In this document: positions 20,351 to 28,558 of the stretch, one piece after another
How the letters are laid out: each line of letters opens with the position of its first letter
How positions within the stretch are numbered: the first letter of the stretch is position 1
NCBI RefSeq assembly: GCF_025717555.1
Contig: NZ_JAJIRP010000013.1
Coordinates: 62,001-126,000 of the forward strand
DNA from: Paucibacter sp. B2R-40
Lineage (GTDB): Bacteria; Pseudomonadota; Gammaproteobacteria; Burkholderiales; Burkholderiaceae_C
Direction of reading: 5' to 3'
Length of the DNA stretch: 64,000 nt
Notes under the pieces: generated by a model
Databases searched by the model: none
The model's input: the letters and a program-made list of their open reading frames with translations, nothing else
What the model was told of the DNA's origin: nothing
Position numbers and translations under genes: made by a program

Positions 20351-23300
20351 TCAGAGTTCCGCCACGCTCTTGATGCGCTGCTGCGGCAAAGCCACCACCT
20401 GCTCGGTGGCCGCTGCTGCCCGACCATGGAAGCGATCCAGCAAAGCCTGCTGCTTGGCCCTTACCGTCACGACATTGGCATGTTTGACATGGCCGTAACC
20501 GCGGATCTGCTCGGGCAAGCGGGCCAGTTGCACGGCCAGCTCCAGCTTGTCCGCGCTCAAACCCGTCAACAACTCATTGACCAGGCTCTCATAGTCGCCG
20601 ATCAGGCGGCGCTCCATGCGGCGCTCATCGGTCTTGCCAAAAATGTCCAGTGCACCGCCGCGCAAGCCCTTGAGCTTGGCCAGCAGCTTGAAGGCCTTGA
20701 AGGTCCAACTGCCCAGCTCTATCTTCTTGGCGCGGCCGTCGGCACCCGGCTTGGAAATCAAGGGCGGCGCGAGGTGGAAGGAGAGGGAGGCCCAGTTTTC
20801 GAACTGCGCCTTCATCGCAGCCTCAAACGTGCCGTCGGTATACAGCCGCGCAACCTCGTACTCGTCTTTGATCGCCAGCAGTTTGGCGTAGTAGCGCGCC
20901 ACCGACTTGCTCAAGCGCTCGGTCTTGCCGGCTTCACCCAAGGCGGCCTCGGCTTGGCGAACCTTGCTCACCAGACTCAGATAGCGCTGCGCATAGGCGC
21001 TGTCCTGGTAGGCCGTCAGGTGGCTGGCGCGGCGAGCGAGCAGGCCGTCTTCACCGTCAAGACGGTCGAAATTGAGAACTTGTATGACCTGGCCCAACTT
21101 GCCGGCCAAGCAGCGCAAGGCCTCGGGATTCGCGATCGCCAAACGACCCAGCGCAAACGCGGTCTTGTTGCCTTCGACCGCCACGCCGTTGAGCTCCATT
21201 GCGCGAATCAGCGCCGCTTCGCTCAGCGGCACCAGGCCGCGCTGCCAGCAAGCACCTAGCATGACGATATTGGCCGGCATGGTGTCGCCCATCAGCTCTT
21301 GAGCGATCGCCTGCGCGTCGATGCTGCTCATCAAGCTGGCGTCGCCGCCGACCGCATGCAGCATCTTGGCCAGCAGCGACTCGCCTTGCAGGCTGGCATC
21401 CGGGTTGCGCACAAAGGCTGCCGTCGGCAGCTCATGCGTGTTGGCCAGCACGACCGTACGGCCAGGCTTGACGGTGCCCAAGGCATCGGGCGAGGCGCCG
21501 ACCACCATATCGCAGGCCAACAAGACGTCCGCCTGCTGGGTGTCGATGCGCACCTGATTCAGCAGGTCTTGCGTCGGCGCCACGCGCACAAAGCTCAAGA
21601 CCGAGCCGCCTTTTTGCGCGAAGCCCATGAAGTCCAGCACCGAAGCCTGCTTGTGCTCCAGATGCGCGGCCATGCTGATCAAGGCGCCGACCGTGACAAC
21701 GCCTGTGCCTCCGACGCCAGTCACCAGCAAGTCAAACGGGCCAGTCCAAGCCCAGGGTGCGGGCGCGGCAATGGCCGCGATTTCGCGCGCCAGATCGGCG
21801 GGCGTGAAGCCGGCGCCGGCGCGTTTTTTCAGCTGTGCGCCGTGCACCGACACAAAGCTCGGGCAAAAGCCATTGACGCAGGAGAAATCCTTGTTGCAGC
21901 TGCTCTGCTCGATCTGGCGCTTGCGGCCGAAGTCGGTCTCCACCGGCACGACAGACAGGCAGTTGGACGCCTGGCCGCAGTCACCGCAGCCCTCGCAAAC
22001 CGCTTGGTTGATGAAGATGCGCTTGGGCGGATCGACCATTTCCTTCTTCTTGCGCCGGCGGCGCTTCTCGGCCGCGCAGGTCTGGTCGTAGATCAGAATC
22101 GTGACGCCCTCGATCTCGCGCAACTCGCGCTGCACCGCGTCGAGTTCGCTGCGGTCATGAAACGTCGTGCCGGCAGGGAACAGGCCGTGGTGGCCGTCGT
22201 ACTTGCCAATTTCATCGGACACCACGACCAGGCGCTTGACGCCCTCGGCCTCGACCTGGCGCGCGATCTGCGGCACGCTGGTCTGGCCGTCGACCGGCTG
22301 GCCGCCGGTCATCGCGACGGCGTCGTTGTAGAGGATTTTGTACGTTATGTTGGTCTTGGCCGCAATCGCTTGGCGGATCGCCAGATAGCCGGAGTGGTAG
22401 TAAGTGCCGTCGCCCAGGTTCTGGAACACATGCTTTTCGGTCGTGAAGCGGCTGTGCGCCGCCCAGTCCACGCCCTCGGCGCCCATCTGAATCAGGCCCG
22501 AGGTGCCGCGCTCCATCCAGCTGGCCATGAAGTGGCAGCCGATGCCGGCCAAGGCGCGCGAGCCTTCGGGCAGCTTGGTCGAGGTGTTGTGCGGGCAGCC
22601 CGAGCAAAAATAGGGCTGGCGGCGCACGCCGTCGGCGGCATTGGAGAGCAGGCAGGGCGTGAGGAAGTCCACCACCAGATGACGGCGATCTAGTGCCGGA
22701 TTCAAGCGGGCCAGCCAGTCGGCGACCGTCGCCATGATGCGTGATGGCCGCAGCTCGCCCAAGGCGCTCAGCACCGCCGCGCCATGCTCATCCGTCTTGC
22801 CGATCACATGCGGGCGCTGCGCGTCGGGCAGGTGGTAGAGCAGCTCCTTGATCTGGCGCTCGACGACTGGCGCTTTTTCCTCGATCACCAGCATATCGGT
22901 CAGGCCCCGTGCGAACTCGGCCATGCGAGTCGCTTCGAGCGGGAACACCAGGCCGACCTTGTAGACGCGCACACCGGCAGCGGCCAAGGCGTTCGGGTCC
23001 AGGTCCAGCCGGCGCAAGACCTCCATGAAGTCGTAATGCGCTTTGCCGACGGTGACGATGCCTAAGGTCGCGGCGGGGCTGCTGACGATGTGCTTGTCGA
23101 TGCTGTTGAGCTTGGCAAAGGCCTTGACGGCGTTCAGCTTGTGCTCAAGCCGAGTCTCCAGCTCCAGCGAGGGCAGGTCGACCGCGCGGATATGCAGGTC
23201 AACCGGCGGCACATGATCCACCGGCAATTCGAAGTCCAGCGGCACGCCGTCCAGATCGACCGTCATGCCACTTTCCACCACCTCCGAGATCGCCTTGAAA

Positions 23301-23929
23301 CCGACCCAGGTCGAGGAGAAGCGGCTCAGCGCCCAGCCGTAAAGCCCGAACTCCAGATACTCGGCCACATTGCCCGGATGGACGATGGGCATGTGCCAGG
23401 CTTGCAAGGCCAAATCGCTCTGGTGCGGGGTGCTGGATGAGACGCAACCATGGTCATCGCCGCAGACCACCAGCACGCCGCCTAACTTCGAAGTGCCGTA
23501 GACATTGCCATGCTTGAGCGCGTCGCCGCTGCGGTCCACGCCGGGGCCCTTGCCGTACCACATCGCGAATACGCCGTCTGCAGTGCGCTTGGGATCGAGG
23601 GCGACCCGCTGCACGCCTAAGCAGGCGGTGGCTGCGAGGTCTTCGTTGATGGCGGGCAGGAAGTTGACCTTGGCCGCGTCGAGGAACTTCTTGGCCTTCC
23701 AGAGTTGCTGGTCGACCATGCCCAGCGGGCTGCCGCGGTAGCCGGAGACGAAGCCGGCGGTGTGCAGGCCTTTGCTTTCGTCCTGCGCTTTTTGCGCCAG
23801 CAGCAAGCGCACCAAGGCTTGGGTGCCGGTCAGAAAGACCGCGCCGGAGGTGGCGGCCAGGTTGTCCGAGAGCTTGTAGTCCCGCAGGGCTTGCGCGTCA
23901 TCTAGGGCGGGGGTTTTGATGTCGGACAT
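20351..23929 (-). CDS. Indolepyruvate ferredoxin oxidoreductase family protein (fused)
   Basis: A 1192-residue fused 2-oxoacid:ferredoxin oxidoreductase, uniting the alpha (thiamine-diphosphate) and gamma parts. The N-terminal pyrimidine-binding region begins FLTGTQALVRLLLAQ with GYRGSPLGMVDQQLW; the ThDP-binding part has YFCSGCPHNTSTKLPEGS and AGIGCHFMASWM; an iron–sulfur segment is CEGCGDCGQASNCLSV followed by further cysteines in SSCNKDFSCVNGFCPSF; the gamma-type domain begins TGVGGTGVVTVGALI. Such enzymes oxidatively decarboxylate aryl or branched pyruvates from amino-acid transamination, yielding acyl-CoA. The start chosen (MSDIKTPALDDAQALRDYKL) has GGAG at the right distance; the frame opens at 23971. 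It is divergent from two Lrp regulators, its likely controllers. Confidence 0.88.
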   Translation of the reverse strand: MSDIKTPALDDAQALRDYKLSDNLAATSGAVFLTGTQALVRLLLAQKAQDESKGLHTAGFVSGYRGSPLGMVDQQLWKAKKFLDAAKVNFLPAINEDLAATACLGVQRVALDPKRTADGVFAMWYGKGPGVDRSGDALKHGNVYGTSKLGGVLVVCGDDHGCVSSSTPHQSDLALQAWHMPIVHPGNVAEYLEFGLYGWALSRFSSTWVGFKAISEVVESGMTVDLDGVPLDFELPVDHVPPVDLHIRAVDLPSLELETRLEHKLNAVKAFAKLNSIDKHIVSSPAATLGIVTVGKAHYDFMEVLRRLDLDPNALAAAGVRVYKVGLVFPLEATRMAEFARGLTDMLVIEEKAPVVERQIKELLYHLPDAQRPHVIGKTDEHGAAVLSALGELRPSRIMATVADWLARLNPALDRRHLVVDFLTPCLLSNAADGVRRQPYFCSGCPHNTSTKLPEGSRALAGIGCHFMASWMERGTSGLIQMGAEGVDWAAHSRFTTEKHVFQNLGDGTYYHSGYLAIRQAIAAKTNITYKILYNDAVAMTGGQPVDGQTSVPQIARQVEAEGVKRLVVVSDEIGKYDGHHGLFPAGTTFHDRSELDAVQRELREIEGVTILIYDQTCAAEKRRRRKKKEMVDPPKRIFINQAVCEGCGDCGQASNCLSVVPVETDFGRKRQIEQSSCNKDFSCVNGFCPSFVSVHGAQLKKRAGAGFTPADLAREIAAIAAPAPWAWTGPFDLLVTGVGGTGVVTVGALISMAAHLEHKQASVLDFMGFAQKGGSVLSFVRVAPTQDLLNQVRIDTQQADVLLACDMVVGASPDALGTVKPGRTVVLANTHELPTAAFVRNPDASLQGESLLAKMLHAVGGDASLMSSIDAQAIAQELMGDTMPANIVMLGACWQRGLVPLSEAALIRAMELNGVAVEGNKTAFALGRLAIANPEALRCLAGKLGQVIQVLNFDRLDGEDGLLARRASHLTAYQDSAYAQRYLSLVSKVRQAEAALGEAGKTERLSKSVARYYAKLLAIKDEYEVARLYTDGTFEAAMKAQFENWASLSFHLAPPLISKPGADGRAKKIELGSWTFKAFKLLAKLKGLRGGALDIFGKTDERRMERRLIGDYESLVNELLTGLSADKLELAVQLARLPEQIRGYGHVKHANVVTVRAKQQALLDRFHGRAAAATEQVVALPQQRIKSVAEL

Positions 23930-24046
23930 GGGCTCTCCTGGCGGCAATGGGCTGGCGAGATTTTTCATCAAGTCAGCAAGTGTTTGTTGCCCGCATTGCC
24001 ACTGTCAAGCATTCAAATGAGAGAATTCAACTCAAAGAGGTGGTAA

Positions 24047-24520
24047 ATGGAGAATCAACGTTTTGATAGGGCGAGCCGGCAGATTCTTGCGGCTTTACAG
24101 GATGACTGCCGGCAGAGCACGCAGGCGCTGGCCGACAAGGTGGGCTTGTCGGCCACGCCGGTCTGGCGGCGTATCAAGGAGCTGGAAGACAGCGGCGTGA
24201 TCCGCCGCCATGTGGCGCTGGTGGACCGCGAAAAGCTGGGCCTGAATATCTGCGTGCTGGCTAACGTCAGCCTGGTGCGGCATAGCGAAGGGGCTGTGGA
24301 GCAGTTCGAGCGCCTGGTGCTGGCCAGCCGCGAGATCATCGAATGCCACGGCATCACCGGCGAGGCCGATTACGTGATCAAAGTGGTGGTGCCCGATATG
24401 AAGGCCTATGACCTGTTTCTGCAGGGCCAGATCTTCAAGGTGCCGGGCGTGGCCAGCGTGCGCAGCAATGTGGTGCTGCGCGAGGTCAAGTATGAGACGG
24501 CGCTGCCGGTTGACGCTTAG
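24047..24520 (+). CDS. Lrp/AsnC family regulator (first of a tandem pair)
   Basis: A 157-residue Lrp-type regulator. The N-terminal helix-turn-helix is FDRASRQILAALQDDCRQST then LADKVGLSATPVWRRIKELE (residues about 6–60), and the ligand-binding RAM domain follows, with ITGEADYVIKVVVPDMKAYD. It is divergent from the oxidoreductase gene with a shared 117-base promoter region and is followed after 9 bases by a second Lrp gene. By position and family it probably senses an amino acid and controls the oxidoreductase, as BkdR does for branched-chain ketoacid dehydrogenase; the effector is not known. Confidence 0.88.
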   Translation: MENQRFDRASRQILAALQDDCRQSTQALADKVGLSATPVWRRIKELEDSGVIRRHVALVDREKLGLNICVLANVSLVRHSEGAVEQFERLVLASREIIECHGITGEADYVIKVVVPDMKAYDLFLQGQIFKVPGVASVRSNVVLREVKYETALPVDA

Positions 24521-24529
24521 GCTTGCTCT

Positions 24530-25003
24530 ATGCCCGAACTGGATAAATTCGACCGCCGCATCCTCGAGATGCTGCAAGATGACGCGCGCATCAGCTCGGA
24601 GCTGATAGCTGCCGAGGTGGGCCTGTCGGCGACCGCCGTGCAGCGCCGCATCAAGAAGCTGCGCGAGGACGGCGTGATCGTCGCGCAGGTGGTGGTGCTG
24701 GAGCCGCGAGCACTCGGGCGCGGCGTGACGGCGCTGATCGAGGTCACGCTGGCCGAAGCCAGCCGCGAAGCGGTGATCGACGGCTTCAAGCGCCGCATGG
24801 CTGAGCAGGCCGAGGTGCAGCAATGCTATTACGTGGCCGGCGAAAGCGACTTTGTGCTGATCGTGACGGCGGTCGATATGGCCGACTACGAGCTGTTGAC
24901 CCGGCGCTTGTTTTTCGACGACAGCAATATCAAAAAGTTCCGCTCCACCTTTGTGCTGGAGGCGAGCAAGCGCAGCCTCAGTCTGCCGGTCGTTTCAATC
25001 TAG
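24530..25003 (+). CDS. Lrp/AsnC family regulator (second of a tandem pair)
   Basis: A 157-residue Lrp-type regulator of the same length as its neighbour but clearly diverged. Helix-turn-helix: LDKFDRRILEMLQDDARISS, VGLSATAVQRRIKKLREDG; RAM domain with VAGESDFVLIVTAVDMADYE. Start ATG 24530 lies 9 bases after the first Lrp stop codon, so the two are surely cotranscribed and could form mixed octamers. The 3' end overlaps the convergent GNAT gene by nine bases. Confidence 0.88.
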   Translation: MPELDKFDRRILEMLQDDARISSELIAAEVGLSATAVQRRIKKLREDGVIVAQVVVLEPRALGRGVTALIEVTLAEASREAVIDGFKRRMAEQAEVQQCYYVAGESDFVLIVTAVDMADYELLTRRLFFDDSNIKKFRSTFVLEASKRSLSLPVVSI

Positions 25004-25528
25004 ATTCAAGTCACATTGATAGGCGAGGAGTTCGGGGTCTTTGCCTCGCAGCGCTTCCGACGCGGCCGGGTCTAAACGCACAAAGCCGCATTTCTCCAGC
25101 ACCCGGGCGGAGGCCTGATTGGCCGGGCTGACCACGGCGACCAGGCGCCGCAGACCCAGTTCTTGCAATGCCCAGGCCTTCATTTGAACGACCGCGGCGG
25201 TTGCCACGCCGGCACCGGCCTGGTCTTGCCCAACTCGGTAGCCGAGCTCGGCCACGCCGGCCAGCGCATCCACGTCTTTCAAATTGGATCGGCCGATAAT
25301 GACGCCGGCTTCGTCCAGCAGCAGGGCGGGAAACCAACGCCCTTGGGCATGAGACGCCAGCAGCTCGGCGATATGTTGCAGGGTGCCGTCGGGGGTGTAG
25401 AAGGCTTCCCCGCGCGGGGCAACATGCTGCTCGAACCAGCCCCGGTTGCGGCTTTCAAAGTCCAGCAGCGCTGGGCAATCGGCCGGCGTCAGCAGGCGTA
25501 TCTTGACGGTTTTCTTGATGGTCTTCAT
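24995..25528 (-). CDS. GNAT family N-acetyltransferase (RimJ/RimL type)
   Basis: A 177-residue acetyltransferase. KIRLLTPADCPALLDFESRN is the opening strand and helix, ELGYRVGQDQAGAGVATAAV is the acetyl-CoA pyrophosphate loop region (Q-x-x-A-G-x-A form), and SARVLEKCGFVRLD is the C-terminal motif of the RimJ/RimL subgroup, enzymes that acetylate protein N-termini or small molecules. ATG 25528 (MKTIKKTVKIRLL) is preferred over the longer frame from 25642. It converges on the Lrp pair, overlapping by nine bases, and is divergent from the SMP-30 gene. Substrate unknown. Confidence 0.82.
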   Translation of the reverse strand: MKTIKKTVKIRLLTPADCPALLDFESRNRGWFEQHVAPRGEAFYTPDGTLQHIAELLASHAQGRWFPALLLDEAGVIIGRSNLKDVDALAGVAELGYRVGQDQAGAGVATAAVVQMKAWALQELGLRRLVAVVSPANQASARVLEKCGFVRLDPAASEALRGKDPELLAYQCDLNLD

Positions 25529-25629
25529 GCCTGTATTTTGAAGTGGAATCAGCCCAGTACGCAGTTTCGCGGCGCGCAGCTTCAAAGATTCGCCGCGCCG
25601 CTGCGCCTGAGTTTGCCGACAATTTCGGC

Positions 25630-26565
25630 ATGACGACCCCACACCTCACCCCCACTCCCACCCTCAATCCAAGCCCCTTCGAAATTCTTGACCCTCGCTT
25701 CGAGGACTGCGTGCGCAGCAGCGCCCAGATCGAGCAGCTCTACACCGGCTGCCGCTGGGCCGAAGGGCCGGCCTATTTCCCGGCGCTGCGCTCACTGGTC
25801 TGGAGCGACATCCCGAATGAGCGCATGCTGCGCTTTGACGAATGCACCGGACAAGTCGGCGTGTTCCGGCAGCCGAGCGGCTATAGCAATGGCAATACCG
25901 TTGACCGCGAGGGTCGTTTGATCAGCTGCGAACATGGCGGCCGGCGCGTCGTGCGCACCGAACATGATGGCCGCCTCACCGTGCTGGCCGACCGTTATCG
26001 GGGCCGGCGCCTGAACAGTCCTAATGACGTGGTCGTCAAGTCCGACGGCACGATCTGGTTCACCGACCCGAACTACGGCATCACGTCCAACTACGAAGGC
26101 GTCAAGGCCGAGCAGGAGCAGCCCGGCTGCTATGTTTACCGCCTTGACCCCCTAACCGGCGATCTGCGCGTGGTGGCGGATGATTTCAAGGGCCCGAACG
26201 GACTGGCGTTTTCGCCCGACGAGCGCACGCTCTACATCGTCGACACCGAGCAGGACTGCGGCTTGATGCGGCGCTTCACGGTCGCAGAGGACGGCGTGAG
26301 CTTGAGTGGTGGCGAGACCTTCATCACCTGCGAGAGCGGTTTTTATGACGGCTTTCGCTGCGATGACGAAGGCCGCATCTGGACCAGTGCCGGCCGAGCC
26401 ATCCACTGCCACTTGCCGGACGGCACCTTGATCGGCCGCATCAAGATGCCCGAGCGCGTCTCCAACCTGGTTTTCGGTGGTCCCAAGCGCAATCGACTCT
26501 TCATCTGCGCCACCACTTCGCTTTACGCGGTCTTGCTGGCGGTCGATGGGGCCAAGACCTTCTGA
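25630..26565 (+). CDS. SMP-30/gluconolactonase family hydrolase
   Basis: A 311-residue six-bladed beta-propeller enzyme of the SMP-30/gluconolaconase/LRE family, which open sugar or other lactones using a divalent metal. Visible features: GCRWAEGPAYFPALRSLVWSD with the metal-ligand Glu in AEGP, GYSNGNTVDREGRLISCEHG, RLNSPNDVVVKSDGTIWFTDP (Asn and Asp ligands), and DFKGPNGLAFSPDERTLYIVD (second ligand loop). ATG 25630 is chosen; the open frame begins at 25543, inside the GNAT promoter. No sugar operon is adjacent, so the physiological lactone is unknown. Confidence 0.88.
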   Translation: MTTPHLTPTPTLNPSPFEILDPRFEDCVRSSAQIEQLYTGCRWAEGPAYFPALRSLVWSDIPNERMLRFDECTGQVGVFRQPSGYSNGNTVDREGRLISCEHGGRRVVRTEHDGRLTVLADRYRGRRLNSPNDVVVKSDGTIWFTDPNYGITSNYEGVKAEQEQPGCYVYRLDPLTGDLRVVADDFKGPNGLAFSPDERTLYIVDTEQDCGLMRRFTVAEDGVSLSGGETFITCESGFYDGFRCDDEGRIWTSAGRAIHCHLPDGTLIGRIKMPERVSNLVFGGPKRNRLFICATTSLYAVLLAVDGAKTF

Positions 26566-26823
26566 AAGTTCGCGATCAAGTCTCGCTGTGCAAGCCTAGA
26601 TTCGGTAGTTGGGCGCGCCTGAGTGCGATGCGATGCGGTGCGCTGGCGAGGCGCGACGAGGACGCAGGCTGATGCCCGCGAGGAGAAGTAACAACGCCAG
26701 CGTGCCGTAGCGCGGCGCAACCGGGTGCGTAGCGCTGCAACCCCAATGGTGAAGGCGATCGAAGCGACTTTCGTCAGCAGGCATCGGATTTTGTTGGCAA
26801 AAGTGAGCGATCGACTGCCGATC
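26566..26823. other. Intergenic region, possible decayed repeat
   Basis: Bases 26600–26800 contain an irregular, GC-rich stretch with minus-strand translation including AALRTRLRRATARW and, in another frame, LLAGISLRPRRASPA. These phrases recall short orphan ORFs (DUF1010-like) scattered between genes in some Burkholderiales, but the frame is not intact and I cannot call a gene. No terminator is visible. Confidence 0.25.
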
Positions 26824-27420
26824 CTAGGGTAACTGCCGCTCAATACGGCGATCCGGCAGCAGCCACATCGCGGCGACGGCCAAGTAGAGCGCAAGCGCCA
26901 GAGCGACGTGGACGAAAGCCAGTGCAATCGCAAGCAGATAGGCGATGATGGAAATCAGGCCCTTGACGTCGCGCCCGAGCGCCTTGGCCAGCGAAGAGTC
27001 CGGGCCATGCTGATTCACCAAGACTCGCGCCAGCAGGTAGTAGGCCAATCCCGCCATCAGCAAGATAAAGCCGTAAAGCGCCACCGGTAGCGGGCCCCAA
27101 TGGTTCTCGCCCATCCAGCCGGTAGCAAAAGGGACCAGCGAGAGCCAGAACAGCAGATGCAAATTTGCCCACAAGGCGGTGCCCGACACTTTGCTGCTGG
27201 CGTGCAGCAGATGGTGGTGGTTGTTCCAGTAGATACCGACATAGATGAAGCTCAGCAGATAGCTGAGCAAGACCGGAATCAGCGGCTGCAGCGCCGCCAA
27301 GTTGTCGCCATGCGGTACCTTCAACTCCAGCACCATGATGGTGATGATGATGGCGATCACGCCGTCGCTGAAGGCTTCAAGTCGACCCTTGGCCATGCCC
27401 ACGCCTGCGCTTGCTGTCAT
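26824..27420 (-). CDS. TMEM175-family potassium channel-like protein
   Basis: A 198-residue integral membrane protein with the family signature RLEAFSDGVIAIIITIMVLE: the R-x-x-x-F-S-D motif in the first helix lines the pore of bacterial TMEM175 channels. About six hydrophobic helices follow, including LLSYLLSFIYVGIYWNNHHHL with the histidine run typical of the family and ANLHLLFWLSLVPFATGWM. ATG 27420 is preceded by AAGGAGCAGCAGGA, so the longer N-terminus is preferred to ATG 27396. Bacterial TMEM175 conducts K+ with weak selectivity as a tetramer. It stands alone between convergent SMP-30 and upstream rhodanese genes. Confidence 0.87.
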   Translation of the reverse strand: MTASAGVGMAKGRLEAFSDGVIAIIITIMVLELKVPHGDNLAALQPLIPVLLSYLLSFIYVGIYWNNHHHLLHASSKVSGTALWANLHLLFWLSLVPFATGWMGENHWGPLPVALYGFILLMAGLAYYLLARVLVNQHGPDSSLAKALGRDVKGLISIIAYLLAIALAFVHVALALALYLAVAAMWLLPDRRIERQLP

Positions 27421-27504
27421 TCCTGCTGCTCCTTGCCGACGAAACTGCCAGCTCGAGCGGCACTTTAGTTCAAGCAGCGCACTTGGTCCCTGTCGGCTTT
27501 GGGG

Positions 27505-27897
27505 TCAATGCTCGATCGCTTTGCCCATTTTTTTGCCCAGCGCAATCGCCCCGCCGCCGTTGCGTACATTGGTGTAGCCCATGCGTTGCAGCAGGCCTAA
27601 TGCTTGCTCGGCGCGGCCGCCCGAAGAGCAGTACAGCACGATGGGCGCGTCATGGTCGGGCGCCATCTGGGCGACCAAATGACTCATCTGCGGCAGCGGC
27701 AGGCAATGCGCATCAGGGAGATGGCCGGCCATGTATTCGGCATAGGAGCGCACATCGATCAGCAGCGCATCCTCTGGCAGCGCTTGTTCGCGCTGCGTGG
27801 CGCCGGCATGCGGTTGATCGGATTCATGGTGGTAGTGCGGCTCTTCTTGCGCAGCCATTTGCGCGTCAATCGGTAAGTAGAACGATGCCCAGGTCAT
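27505..27897 (-). CDS. Rhodanese-like domain protein
   Basis: A 130-residue single-domain rhodanese. After a polar, His-rich N-terminus, ALLIDVRSYAEYMAGHLPDAHCLPL is the CH2A region and IVLYCSSGGRAEQALGLLQRMGYTNV holds the active-site loop with catalytic cysteine in YCSSGGRA. It would transfer sulfane sulfur or act in cyanide/thiol metabolism; cytoplasmic, as no signal peptide is seen. AGGAG precedes ATG 27897. It lies 84 bases upstream of the TMEM175 gene. Confidence 0.87.
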   Translation of the reverse strand: MTWASFYLPIDAQMAAQEEPHYHHESDQPHAGATQREQALPEDALLIDVRSYAEYMAGHLPDAHCLPLPQMSHLVAQMAPDHDAPIVLYCSSGGRAEQALGLLQRMGYTNVRNGGGAIALGKKMGKAIEH

Positions 27898-28132
27898 GAT
27901 GGTCTTCTCCTAAAGCGCAGGGTCGACGGGCTCTAGAGCAAAAGATGTGGCTAGGCCAAGCAGGCTGCCTTGATCTTGCTGTGAGCCGGCCCCTGTTTTA
28001 CATCAAGTGCCCAGACTTGGCGAGTGGGAATTCAGTGCCCGCTCTGTCCGTGGGCCCGCGTGTGAAATATTGTCGCTTTCCGGCCAATCCGGTGACTTGC
28101 CCTTCAAGGGGCGACTGCCCTCCCGTAACTCA

Positions 28133-28528
28133 TCAATTGCGCGCCATTGACTGCAGCATTTCGCCCATCTTCTGGTGCAGCAAATTGATCGCCTTGAGCG
28201 GCCGTATCATGACCTTAAAGTCGCAGATGCGGCCGGCTTCGTCCCAGCGGATGATGTCGACGCCATTGATTTCAATCCCGTCCACCTCGGCGATGAATTC
28301 CAGCATGGCGTCCCGAGGCCCGACGATCTCTCGCAAGTAGCGGAACTTGCCCGGCTTGAGCAGCACTTGCAGCGCACCTGCCAGGTACATGCGGGTCAAG
28401 GCCTTGCCCTGCTGCGGTTTGTGCACCACGGGCGAATGGAAGATCACGTCGTCGGCCAGCAGCTCGTCGAGCGCCTGCGCGTCGGCACTGTCGATGATGT
28501 GATGCCAAAGTTTCAAGGTGTCCAACAT
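28133..28528 (-). CDS. SnoaL-like / NTF2-fold protein
   Basis: A 131-residue protein with the cone-shaped NTF2/SnoaL fold pattern: an N-terminal helix LKLWHHIIDSADAQALDELLADDVIFHSPVV, a middle strand set FIAEVDGIEINGVDIIRWDEAGRICDFKVMIRP, and a C-terminal helix. Members include isomerases, hydrolases and binding proteins; the small set of conserved residues here does not identify a reaction. It lies 31 bases upstream of, and in the same orientation as, the MocR regulator's 3' end, so the MocR transcript may read into it. Confidence 0.75.
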   Translation of the reverse strand: MLDTLKLWHHIIDSADAQALDELLADDVIFHSPVVHKPQQGKALTRMYLAGALQVLLKPGKFRYLREIVGPRDAMLEFIAEVDGIEINGVDIIRWDEAGRICDFKVMIRPLKAINLLHQKMGEMLQSMARN

Positions 28529-28558
28529 AAGTTCTCCGCTGTGTTTGCCTAGCCTATG

